A DNA stretch of 64,000 bases, from contig NZ_JANTHZ010000014.1 in NCBI RefSeq assembly GCF_024752355.1, positions 62,001-126,000 on the forward strand. Reading direction: 5' to 3'. The notes under the pieces were generated by a model. It searched no databases, was not told the DNA's origin, and saw nothing but the letters and a program-made list of their open reading frames with translations. Positions 57,845 to 64,000 of this stretch are shown in pieces. Every line of letters starts with the position of its first letter. Position 1 is the first letter of the stretch. The stretch comes from Ancylobacter mangrovi (GTDB lineage: Bacteria; Pseudomonadota; Alphaproteobacteria; Rhizobiales; Xanthobacteraceae). The translations under genes and the position numbers were made by a program.

Positions 57845-58810
57845 TCATTCGAGCGCGAGGGCCCGGGGCGTCAGCCAGGGGGCTATGGCGAGCATCGGCG
57901 GCAGGGCATGCGATCGCGCCATGCTGCGCGCGACCTCCGCGATGCGCGGCGCCAGATCGGCGAAGTCGCCGCGCCGCGTCGTCAGCAGCAATTCGCGCGA
58001 GAAGGCCGTGCCCGGCAGCGGCATGGCCACGACGCCGTCAGTATGCGCCGCCCCCTGCAATATGCAGAGCGGGGTGGTGATGGCGACGCCCATGCCGGTG
58101 GCGACCATAGCGACGAGGGCGTCCGAGGTGTCGAACTCGAACGCCCGTGGGGGCCGAAGCCCCATCCGGCCGAGATGCCGCTCGATATGCTGGCCGGCAT
58201 AGGAGCGGGCACTGTGGCGCACCAGACGGTAGCGCTCGAGGATGGCCCGCAAATCCTTGCCGCGCACCGCATCGATCTCGGTGCGCGGGGCGATCAGCAC
58301 ATAAGGTTCGCGAAAGACCACGATCCGCTCGACCCCGCCGAGCCCCTCCATCGGATCGCAGGTCAGCGCCGCATCGATCTCGTGCCGCATCAGCGCCCGC
58401 GTATGGGAGAAGGCGAGGCCCGACCACGCGGTCACGGTCAGGGCAAGGGCGCCGTCGGCAAGCTCCCGCACGATGCGCGCGCCGATGGTGCCGGCCAGCG
58501 AATCGACAAGGCCGATACGCAGATCGATGCGTCCCGGCAGTTCGGCGGCGGCCCGCGCATCGGCCAGCAGCCGCTCGGCCGCGCGGGCGAGCTCGTCCGC
58601 CCGGCTGGCAACCATTCGCCCGACATGGGTCGGTGTGAGGGGCCGCCGGCTGCGGTCGAAAAGCGGGGCGCCGATGAGCGCCTCCGCACGCCGCAGAGCC
58701 TGCGAGACGGCCGACTGGGTGACCCCGGCGCGCTCCGCCGCCGCGGTCACGCTGCCGGTATCCGCCACGGCGGCGACGATCCGGAAGGTATGCAAATCGA
58801 GGTCGACCAC
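57845..58810 (-). CDS. LysR-family transcriptional regulator
   Basis: This LysR regulator is 321 residues from the chosen start. It has an N-terminal helix-turn-helix (DLDLHTFRIVAAVADTGSVT, then RAGVTQSAVSQALRRAEALI) and the usual effector domain. The start is uncertain: GTG 58810 gives the normal family N-terminus, but no clear ribosome site is present, and an ATG at 58906 gives 32 extra residues. It is divergent from the sarcosine-oxidase-like gene and probably controls the oxidase-transporter set. A perfect 10-base palindrome GTAGATCTAC (58840-58849) lies in the gap. Confidence 0.85.
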   Translation of the reverse strand: MVDLDLHTFRIVAAVADTGSVTAAAERAGVTQSAVSQALRRAEALIGAPLFDRSRRPLTPTHVGRMVASRADELARAAERLLADARAAAELPGRIDLRIGLVDSLAGTIGARIVRELADGALALTVTAWSGLAFSHTRALMRHEIDAALTCDPMEGLGGVERIVVFREPYVLIAPRTEIDAVRGKDLRAILERYRLVRHSARSYAGQHIERHLGRMGLRPPRAFEFDTSDALVAMVATGMGVAITTPLCILQGAAHTDGVVAMPLPGTAFSRELLLTTRRGDFADLAPRIAEVARSMARSHALPPMLAIAPWLTPRALALE

Positions 58811-58941
58811 AACATTATCATCGTAGCGAATGATTCTTTGTAGATCTACTGAATATGCCGCATTTCGATTGACCCCGGCGCTATGCCGTGATCGTTTTTG
58901 AGACATGACTTCATTTTGTGCAGAGAAGAGGCGTTAGAGCC

Positions 58942-60117
58942 GTGGAGCGGGCGCAGATTGCCGTCGTCGGTCTTGGTGCCATGGGCATGGCGACGCTTTA
59001 CCAGCTTGCGCGGCGGGGCGTCGACGCGATCGGGATCGATCGCTTCGAGCCGCCGCATGATCTCGGTTCGAGCCATGGCGAAACGCGGATCACCCGCCAG
59101 GCCGTCGGCGAAGGCGGCGACTATGTGCCGTTCGTCCTCGCCTCACATGCGATCTGGCGGGAGCTCGAGGCGGCCTCCGGCGAGCCGCTGCTTGAGGCGT
59201 GCGGCGTGCTCGTCATCGCGCCGGGCTCAGGCGCGTCGTCCCATCACGGCAAGCCGGATTTCGTGGCGCGCTCGATCGAGACGGCGCGGGCGTTCGGCAT
59301 TGCGCATGAGGTTCTCGACGGGACCGAGGCGCGCCGGCGGTTTCCGCAGCTCGAAGGCATTTCGAGCGACGACAAGGTCTATTACGAGCCGGGCGGCGGC
59401 TATGTGCGGCCGGAGCGCTGCATCGCGGTCCAGCGGGACCAGGCGCAGGCGCTGGGCGCCCGTCTCCGGCTCGGCGCGCAGGTCACGTCGATCCGGCAGG
59501 AGGGCGATGCGGTCCGCATAAGCGTCGGCGGGAGCGAGATCGTCGCCGATCAGGTTGTGGTCGCGGCCGGCGCCTGGACGGTGCCGCTGCTCGGCGCGCC
59601 GTTCGAGCGTCTGCTCACGGTGAGACGGCAGGTGCTGCACTGGTTCCGGCTGGAGGACCCTGCGCCGCACGCCGGAGCCCCGGTCTTCATCTGGATGCAC
59701 GGGGCGGGCGACGAGGATTATTTCTACGGCTTCCCCCCGCTGCCCGGCGACGATCGATTCAAGGTGGCGACGGAACAGTACACGGCCGCGACGACGGCCG
59801 AGAGCCTCGACCGCCAGGTCTCTCCGGCCGAATCCGCCGCGATGTGGCAGGCGCATGTCGCCGGCCGCGTCACCGGCGTGACGCCCGAGGTCGCCCAGGC
59901 GGCCGCGTGCCTGTACACGGTCACGCCCGACAGCGGCTTCATCATCGACCGCCACCCGCAGCAGGACCGCGTGATGGTGATCTCCGCCTGTTCGGGCCAC
60001 GGTTTCAAGCATTCGGCGGGCATCGGCCAGGCCGTGGCCGCTGCGGTCACGGGCGCGCCCAGCACCTTCGACCTGACCCCCTTTTCGCTTAAGCGCTTCC
60101 AAGTCGCCTCCGCATGA
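58942..60117 (+). CDS. FAD-dependent amine/amino-acid oxidase, sarcosine-oxidase/SolA-like
   Basis: This flavoprotein of the MSOX/N-methyltryptophan-oxidase family (391 residues) oxidises secondary amino acids, releasing an aldehyde or imine and H2O2. It shows the FAD motif IAVVGLGAMGMATLYQLARR, GSSHGETRITRQAVGE, VVAAGAWTVPLLG and the covalent-FAD cysteine region ACLYTVTPDSGFIID (aligned with Cys315 of monomeric sarcosine oxidase). The start GTG 58942 was chosen; GTG 58918 is possible. It is followed by an amino-acid-type ABC transporter, which may import its substrate. Confidence 0.9.
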   Translation: MERAQIAVVGLGAMGMATLYQLARRGVDAIGIDRFEPPHDLGSSHGETRITRQAVGEGGDYVPFVLASHAIWRELEAASGEPLLEACGVLVIAPGSGASSHHGKPDFVARSIETARAFGIAHEVLDGTEARRRFPQLEGISSDDKVYYEPGGGYVRPERCIAVQRDQAQALGARLRLGAQVTSIRQEGDAVRISVGGSEIVADQVVVAAGAWTVPLLGAPFERLLTVRRQVLHWFRLEDPAPHAGAPVFIWMHGAGDEDYFYGFPPLPGDDRFKVATEQYTAATTAESLDRQVSPAESAAMWQAHVAGRVTGVTPEVAQAAACLYTVTPDSGFIIDRHPQQDRVMVISACSGHGFKHSAGIGQAVAAAVTGAPSTFDLTPFSLKRFQVASA

Positions 60118-60209
60118 CACACTAATTGACGTCCGGCGGTTTGCTTTTCGCCGGCTGCGATCACCTGAACGGCACTCTTGGTCCCAATTTCGAAGAAAGG
60201 TTCCCTCGC

Positions 60210-61022
60210 ATGCGCAAATCGATGATCGCTCTTTTCCTTGCCGGCGTGCTCGCGCCCGTGGCCGCACACGCGGCGGACGGTGTCGACGCCATCAAGCAGC
60301 GGGGCACGCTGGTCGTTGGCGTCAAGGCCGACTACAAGCCCTTCGGCTTCCGTGACCCGTCGGGCGCCGTGGTCGGCATCGAGCCGGACCTCGCGGCGGA
60401 CGTCGCCAAGCGGCTGGGCGTGAAGCTCGAGCTCGTGCCGGTCGTCTCGTCGAACCGCATCGAGTTCCTGCAGCAGGGCAAGGTCGACATGCTGATCGCG
60501 ACCATGTCGGACAAGCCGGAGCGCCGGAAGGTCGTGCAGGCCATCGACCCGCCCTACTACTCCGACTTCGTCAACGTGCTGCTGCCCAAGAAGGCCGGCG
60601 TGAAGGACTGGTCCGAGCTGAAGGACAAGCCGCTCTGCGCGACCTCGGGCGCCTGGTACAACAAGGAAGTCGCCCAGAAGTACGGCGCGAAGATCGTCGC
60701 CTTCGACGGTTCCGAGAAGCCGCTGTTCGCGCTCAAGCAGGGTAATTGCGTGGGCTATGTCTATGATCAGACGTTCATCCAGGGCAAGCTGCTCGACTCC
60801 GAGTGGAACGGCGACTACGCAATGCCGCTGAAGGGCATTCTGGATGCGCCGTGGATCATGGCGGTCGCGAACGGCAATGAAAGCCTGATGAAGTTCCTCG
60901 AGGGCGTGACCAAGGACTGGATGAAGACCGGCTTCATCGTCTCCGAGGAGAAGAAGTTCGGCATCGAGCCGACCGAGTACTCGAAGGCCATGTACGAGAA
61001 GATGAAGAGCTCGACCAACTGA
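60210..61022 (+). CDS. ABC transporter substrate-binding protein, amino-acid type
   Basis: This 270-residue periplasmic binding protein has a signal peptide (MRKSMIALFLAGVLAPVAAHAAD), then IKQRGTLVVGVKADYKPFGF, GIEPDLAADVAKRLGVKLEL, NRIEFLQQGKVDMLIATMSD and LKDKPLCATSGAWYNKEVAQ. The type-II fold is that of the family-3 polar amino-acid binding proteins. GAAAGG precedes the ATG. The permease genes start 93 bases downstream, after a hairpin. The ligand may be the substrate of the adjacent flavin oxidase. Confidence 0.92.
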   Translation: MRKSMIALFLAGVLAPVAAHAADGVDAIKQRGTLVVGVKADYKPFGFRDPSGAVVGIEPDLAADVAKRLGVKLELVPVVSSNRIEFLQQGKVDMLIATMSDKPERRKVVQAIDPPYYSDFVNVLLPKKAGVKDWSELKDKPLCATSGAWYNKEVAQKYGAKIVAFDGSEKPLFALKQGNCVGYVYDQTFIQGKLLDSEWNGDYAMPLKGILDAPWIMAVANGNESLMKFLEGVTKDWMKTGFIVSEEKKFGIEPTEYSKAMYEKMKSSTN

Positions 61023-61030
61023 TCGCATGG

Positions 61031-61060
61031 CGCGGCCGATCCCCTTTAGGGTCGGCCGCG
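61031..61060 (+). terminator. Hairpin between binding-protein and permease genes
   Basis: CGCGGCCGA and TCGGCCGCG (9 pairs), extended by an inner CCC/GGG around a short loop, form a stable stem 9 bases after the binding-protein stop; TCTTCT follows. Third example in this window of a strong hairpin directly after a binding-protein gene. Confidence 0.6.
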
Positions 61061-61115
61061 TCTTCTGACGTTTTGAGACGGCGCGCCTTTCACGGATCGC
61101 CAACCGGATAGCGCG

Positions 61116-61862
61116 ATGGACGTCATACCCGCCTGGTTCAAAGACCTCTACGAAACGACGGGTCTCAATTTCACGGTCTTCTACGACCCCTATGACTGGC
61201 ACCGCTATGTCGACGGTGTGAGGATGACCGTCCTGCTGACGGTCTCCACCATTCTGGCGAGCCTTCTGATCGGCGCGGTCGGCGCCCTGCTGCAAAGCGC
61301 GCCCTCGCGCATCGTGCGCGGCGCGGTCAACGGCTTCGTCGTCCTGTTCCGCAACACGCCGCCGCTGGTGCAGATCTTCTTCTTCTATTTCGGTATCGGC
61401 GCGGTTCTGCCCGCTGGGCAGGACCAGTTCGGCCTGCGCCAGCCCTTCATCGACAATGTGGAGTGGGCGATCATCGCGCTGTCGCTGTTCGCCGGCGCCT
61501 TCAATGTCGAGATCTTCCGGTCCGGCGTCGAAGCCGTGCCCAAGACCACGGTGGAGGCGGCCGAGGCGCTCGGCTATACGCGGCTCAAGGCCTATGTCTA
61601 CGTGATATTGCCGCTCGCGCTGCGCGTGTGCCTGCCGGCCCTGAACAACAACCTCGTCAACCTGCTCAAGACCACGACCCTCGCCTATGCGATCGCCGTG
61701 CCGGAGACGCTCTACGCCGTGAAGCAGATCTGGTCGGAATCGCAGAACGTGTTCGAGATGATGCTGGTGCTGTTCGTGACCTACGGCATCCTGGTGGGCA
61801 TCCTGGTCTGGATCATGCACCGATGGGAGAAGTCGCTGCGCATTCCGGGGTATGGCCGATGA
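61116..61862 (+). CDS. Amino-acid ABC transporter permease 1
   Basis: This 248-residue HisMQ-type permease shows GVRMTVLLTVSTILASLLIG, GFVVLFRNTPPLVQIFFFYF, the EAA loop VPKTTVEAAEALGYTRLKAY and NNLVNLLKTTTLAYAIAVPE. It overlaps permease 2 by 4 bases. The start ATG gives MDVIPAWFKDLYETTG, close to related GltJ-like proteins. No strong ribosome site is seen; translation may depend on the hairpin leader. Confidence 0.91.
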   Translation: MDVIPAWFKDLYETTGLNFTVFYDPYDWHRYVDGVRMTVLLTVSTILASLLIGAVGALLQSAPSRIVRGAVNGFVVLFRNTPPLVQIFFFYFGIGAVLPAGQDQFGLRQPFIDNVEWAIIALSLFAGAFNVEIFRSGVEAVPKTTVEAAEALGYTRLKAYVYVILPLALRVCLPALNNNLVNLLKTTTLAYAIAVPETLYAVKQIWSESQNVFEMMLVLFVTYGILVGILVWIMHRWEKSLRIPGYGR

Positions 61863-62716
61863 GCACCAAAAACACGCAGACGAGTGCGGACGCGCCGCTG
61901 CCGGTCCTGTTGCCGTTCCGCATCGAGCCCACCCGGCTGGGAACGCCCCGCCTCGCGCCCGTCCATGCCGTGCTGATCGGCGCGGGCCTCGCGCTGCTCG
62001 CGGGAACCGCCTGGGCGCAGGCGGACGCCGCCCAGCTGTCGCCGCTCGACGTCATCATCAAATGGGCGCCGCTGCTGCTGTACGGCTTCGCCTTCAACAT
62101 CCTGATCTCCATGATCGCGATGGCGCTCGGCACCGGCGCGGGCCTCGGCGTCGGTCTCGGCATGCTGTCCGAAAATCCGCTGCTGGCCCGCGTCTGCTGG
62201 GCGCTCACGCAGTTCTTCCGCAATGCGCCGTGGCTGGTGCTGCTGTTCTTCGTGATGTTCCTGGTGCCGTTCCAGATCACGGTGTTCGGCGTCCGGATCC
62301 CCTTGCCGGACTGGGTGAAGGCGACGGTCGGCTTCTCCCTGCCGGTGATGGCGAATGTCGCCGAGATCGTGCGCGGCGCCGTGCGCTCCGTGCCGTCGAC
62401 GCAATGGGAAGCGGCGGAATCGCTCGCCTTCACGCCGCGCCAGACCATGTGGCAGATCATTCTGCCCCAATGCGTCAAGCGCATGCTGCCGCCGTGGATG
62501 AACCTCTATTCGCTCGTCACCATGGCGACCGTGCAGGCCTCCATCGTCGGCGTCTCCGAGATGCTGACGCTCACCGCGCAGGTCCACACGGCCGAGGGCG
62601 GCCGGCCGGAGCTCTTCGCGCCGCTCTATGGCTTCGCCCTGTTCTGCTTCTTCCTCTATTGCTACCCGATCGACCGGTTCACCGCCCGGCTCGAACGCCG
62701 GTTCCATATCCGCTGA
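61859..62716 (+). CDS. Amino-acid ABC transporter permease 2 with extended N-terminus
   Basis: This 285-residue HisMQ-type permease has QFFRNAPWLVLLFFVMFLVP and the EAA loop VPSTQWEAAESLAFTPRQTM. About 60 residues precede the core, including a signal-like hydrophobic segment VHAVLIGAGLALLAGTAWAQ, which is not usual for this family. The start overlaps permease 1 by 4 bases. It pairs with permease 1, and the ATPase follows after 14 bases. Confidence 0.91.
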   Translation: MSTKNTQTSADAPLPVLLPFRIEPTRLGTPRLAPVHAVLIGAGLALLAGTAWAQADAAQLSPLDVIIKWAPLLLYGFAFNILISMIAMALGTGAGLGVGLGMLSENPLLARVCWALTQFFRNAPWLVLLFFVMFLVPFQITVFGVRIPLPDWVKATVGFSLPVMANVAEIVRGAVRSVPSTQWEAAESLAFTPRQTMWQIILPQCVKRMLPPWMNLYSLVTMATVQASIVGVSEMLTLTAQVHTAEGGRPELFAPLYGFALFCFFLYCYPIDRFTARLERRFHIR

Positions 62717-62730
62717 GAGACCATTCACGC

Positions 62731-63498
62731 ATGGCCGCTGCGACCGACCCCCGCCCCTGGACACCCGATCAGCCCATCGTCCAGCTGATCGACGTCCATA
62801 AATCCTTCGGCACGCTCGAGGTGCTGAAGGGCGTCAGCTTCGACGTGAAGAAGGGCGAGGTGATCTGCATCATCGGCCCGTCGGGCTCGGGCAAGTCGAC
62901 GCTGATCCGCTGCATCAACGCTCTGGTGCCGGTCACGTCCGGCACCATCCTGGTCGAGAACATCGAGGTGGCCGACCCCAAGCTCGACAAGCTGGCGCTG
63001 CGCCGCAAGGTCGGCATGGTGTTCCAGCAGTACAACCTGTTCCCGCACAAGACCGCGCTGCAGAACGTGATGATGGCGCCGATCCACGTGCTCCATCAGG
63101 ACAAGGGCGAGGTCGAGGAGCGCGCCCGCGCTCTGATGAAGAAGGTCCGGCTCACCGGCAAGGAGGACAGCTATCCGGGCGAGCTGTCCGGTGGCCAGCA
63201 GCAGCGGGTCGCCATCGCCCGCTCGCTCGCCATGCGGCCCGACATCATGCTGTTCGACGAGGTCACCGCCGCGCTCGATCCGGAGACGGTGAAGGAGGTG
63301 CTGTTCACCATCCGCGAGCTCGCCGAGGACGGCATGACCTGCCTGCTGGTGACCCACGAGATGAACTTCGCGCGCGACGTCGCCGACCACATCTACTTCA
63401 CCGATCACGGCGTCATCGTCGAGCACGGGCCGCCCGCGAGCTTCTTCAGCGCGCCGAGCGACCCGCGCACCCGGGAATTCCTGTCCCAGGTGCTGTGA
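62731..63498 (+). CDS. Amino-acid ABC transporter ATP-binding protein
   Basis: This 255-residue ATPase has Walker [11 protein letters not shown]-loop VFQQYNLFPHKTALQN, signature [20 protein letters not shown], Walker B IMLFDEVTAALDPETV and H-loop VTHEMNF. It resembles GltL/GlnQ-type ATPases; the Walker B-adjacent Val (DEVTAAL) replaces the more common Pro-Thr-Ser. The TGA overlaps the next ATG by one base. It completes the importer. Confidence 0.94.
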   Translation: MAAATDPRPWTPDQPIVQLIDVHKSFGTLEVLKGVSFDVKKGEVICIIGPSGSGKSTLIRCINALVPVTSGTILVENIEVADPKLDKLALRRKVGMVFQQYNLFPHKTALQNVMMAPIHVLHQDKGEVEERARALMKKVRLTGKEDSYPGELSGGQQQRVAIARSLAMRPDIMLFDEVTAALDPETVKEVLFTIRELAEDGMTCLLVTHEMNFARDVADHIYFTDHGVIVEHGPPASFFSAPSDPRTREFLSQVL

Positions 63499-63525
63499 TG
63501 GCCGGTGCTGTGATGGCCGGTGCTG
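63489..63525 (+). repeat. 15-base tandem repeat at the ATPase/PrpD junction
   Basis: GGTGCTGTGATGGCC occurs twice plus a partial third copy (GGTGCTG) over 63489-63525. It duplicates the ATPase stop and the ATG of the following gene; since 15 is a multiple of 3, both ATGs (63498, 63513) are in the MmgE/PrpD frame. Confidence 0.85.
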
Positions 63526-64000
63526 CGGGGGGCGCCGGGCGCAGCGTCGCCGAACAGGCGGCGGATTTCCTGATCGGCCTGCGCCACACCTCTCTCGACA
63601 CCGACGTCGTCGCCATCGCGCGCACCGCGCTCGCCGATTATGTGGGCGTCGCCCTCGCGGGGGCCTCGGAGCCGGTAGCCCGCAATGTGCGCGCCTGGGC
63701 GGGGGAGCGCGCCTTCGGCACCATGGACGCCACGGTGATCGGTGCCGGCGGCCTGCGGCTCGACCCCGAAAACGCCGCGCTCTGCAACGCGGTCGCCGGC
63801 CACGCGCTCGATTTCGACGACACCAGCTGGACGACGATCGGCCATCCCACCACCGTGGTCGCCCCGGCGGCGCTTGCCATTGCCGAGCAGGTCGGCGCCT
63901 CCGGTGCCGACGCCCTCCGGGCCTATGTCGCGGGTGTCGAGGTCGCGCACCGCATCGCCGAGTTCTGCATGCCGGAGGTTTCCGAGGCCGGTTGGCACAC
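63498..64000 (+). CDS. MmgE/PrpD family protein (partial, runs off the right edge)
   Basis: The first 167 codons of an MmgE/PrpD-family enzyme (2-methylcitrate dehydratase, cis-aconitate decarboxylase and iminodisuccinate epimerase are relatives) are present: VAEQAADFLIGLRHTSLDTD, ADYVGVALAGASEPVARN and the family hallmark HALDFDDTSWTTIGHPTTVV. The stop lies beyond the window, so this is a partial gene. The start ATG overlaps the ATPase stop; a second in-frame ATG occurs 15 bases on. Context suggests a carboxylate derived from the transported amino acid, for example an imino- or unsaturated acid. Confidence 0.88.
   Translation, partial: MAGAVMAGAAGGAGRSVAEQAADFLIGLRHTSLDTDVVAIARTALADYVGVALAGASEPVARNVRAWAGERAFGTMDATVIGAGGLRLDPENAALCNAVAGHALDFDDTSWTTIGHPTTVVAPAALAIAEQVGASGADALRAYVAGVEVAHRIAEFCMPEVSEAGWH

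Noticed and set aside
1..64000. CRISPR arrays, insertion sequences, prophage genes, tRNA or rRNA genes
   Set aside because: No spaced direct repeats, transposase or integrase motifs, terminal inverted repeats or tRNA-like cloverleafs with a CCA end were found by reading; a dedicated tRNA or covariance-model search was not possible.

Overview
The window is a 64 kb piece of a GC-rich alphaproteobacterial chromosome. The most likely source is the Hyphomicrobiales (Rhizobiales), something like the Xanthobacteraceae; this rests on gene content and style, not on a marker gene. Supporting signs are a minCDE operon with a CtrA-type TTAA-N7-TTAAC box, an RpoE/ChrR sigma/anti-sigma pair of the Rhodobacter singlet-oxygen type, an NsrR-type Rrf2 regulator, and many ABC uptake operons for amino acids and nitrogen compounds. 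No rRNA, tRNA, CRISPR array, insertion sequence or prophage gene was recognised. Nearly all the DNA is coding, and many genes overlap by 4 bases (ATGA).

Layout. 0-2.7 kb: an orphan Bug-type (TctC) binding protein and a GAF protein, divergent from a LysR regulator. 2.7-4.7 kb: minC-minD-minE with a strong hairpin terminator. 4.9-13.4 kb: a lipid/stress cluster. It holds an ECF sigma factor and ChrR anti-sigma, followed by an alpha/beta hydrolase, a DUF1295 membrane protein and a CFA-like methyltransferase; a divergent operon of FAD oxidoreductase, DUF1365 and CFA synthase; and a lone DUF2177 gene. Three promoters, one per transcription unit, share TGATCC-N18-TAnAnn. 13.4-16.4 kb: a nitric-oxide-type module of an Hmp-like reductase fused to a PAS domain, an NsrR-like repressor with a palindromic operator, and an HPP-CBS membrane protein. 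16.4-19 kb: DUF1801, an Fsr-type MFS pump and an AraC regulator.

19-35.4 kb is a long nitrogen-compound island. It contains an IclR regulator, a class V aminotransferase and an amino-acid ABC transporter; a LysR regulator; then a cyclase/formamidase-like hydrolase, amidase, cytidine/guanine-type deaminase, polyamine-type ABC transporter, ATZ/TRZ-type amidohydrolase and creatininase-family hydrolase. This looks like uptake and stepwise hydrolysis of a cyclic C-N compound whose identity the sequence does not reveal. 35.4-36.7 kb: an SDR divergent from a HxlR regulator. 36.9-41.6 kb: cytoplasmic GH15 glucoamylase, ROK/polyphosphate-glucokinase-like kinase and an MFS exporter. 41.7-47.1 kb: a phosphatase-autotransporter fusion, an aldo/keto reductase and a Tat-exported L,D-transpeptidase.

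47.7-57.6 kb: a periplasmic sulfatase, a complete MoxR/Bat operon (MoxR, DUF58, DUF4381, BatA, BatB with a degraded metal site, TPR, BatD) and two outer-membrane beta-barrel proteins. 57.8-64 kb: a LysR regulator divergent from a sarcosine-oxidase-like flavoprotein, a complete amino-acid-type ABC transporter and the start of a MmgE/PrpD gene that runs off the right edge.
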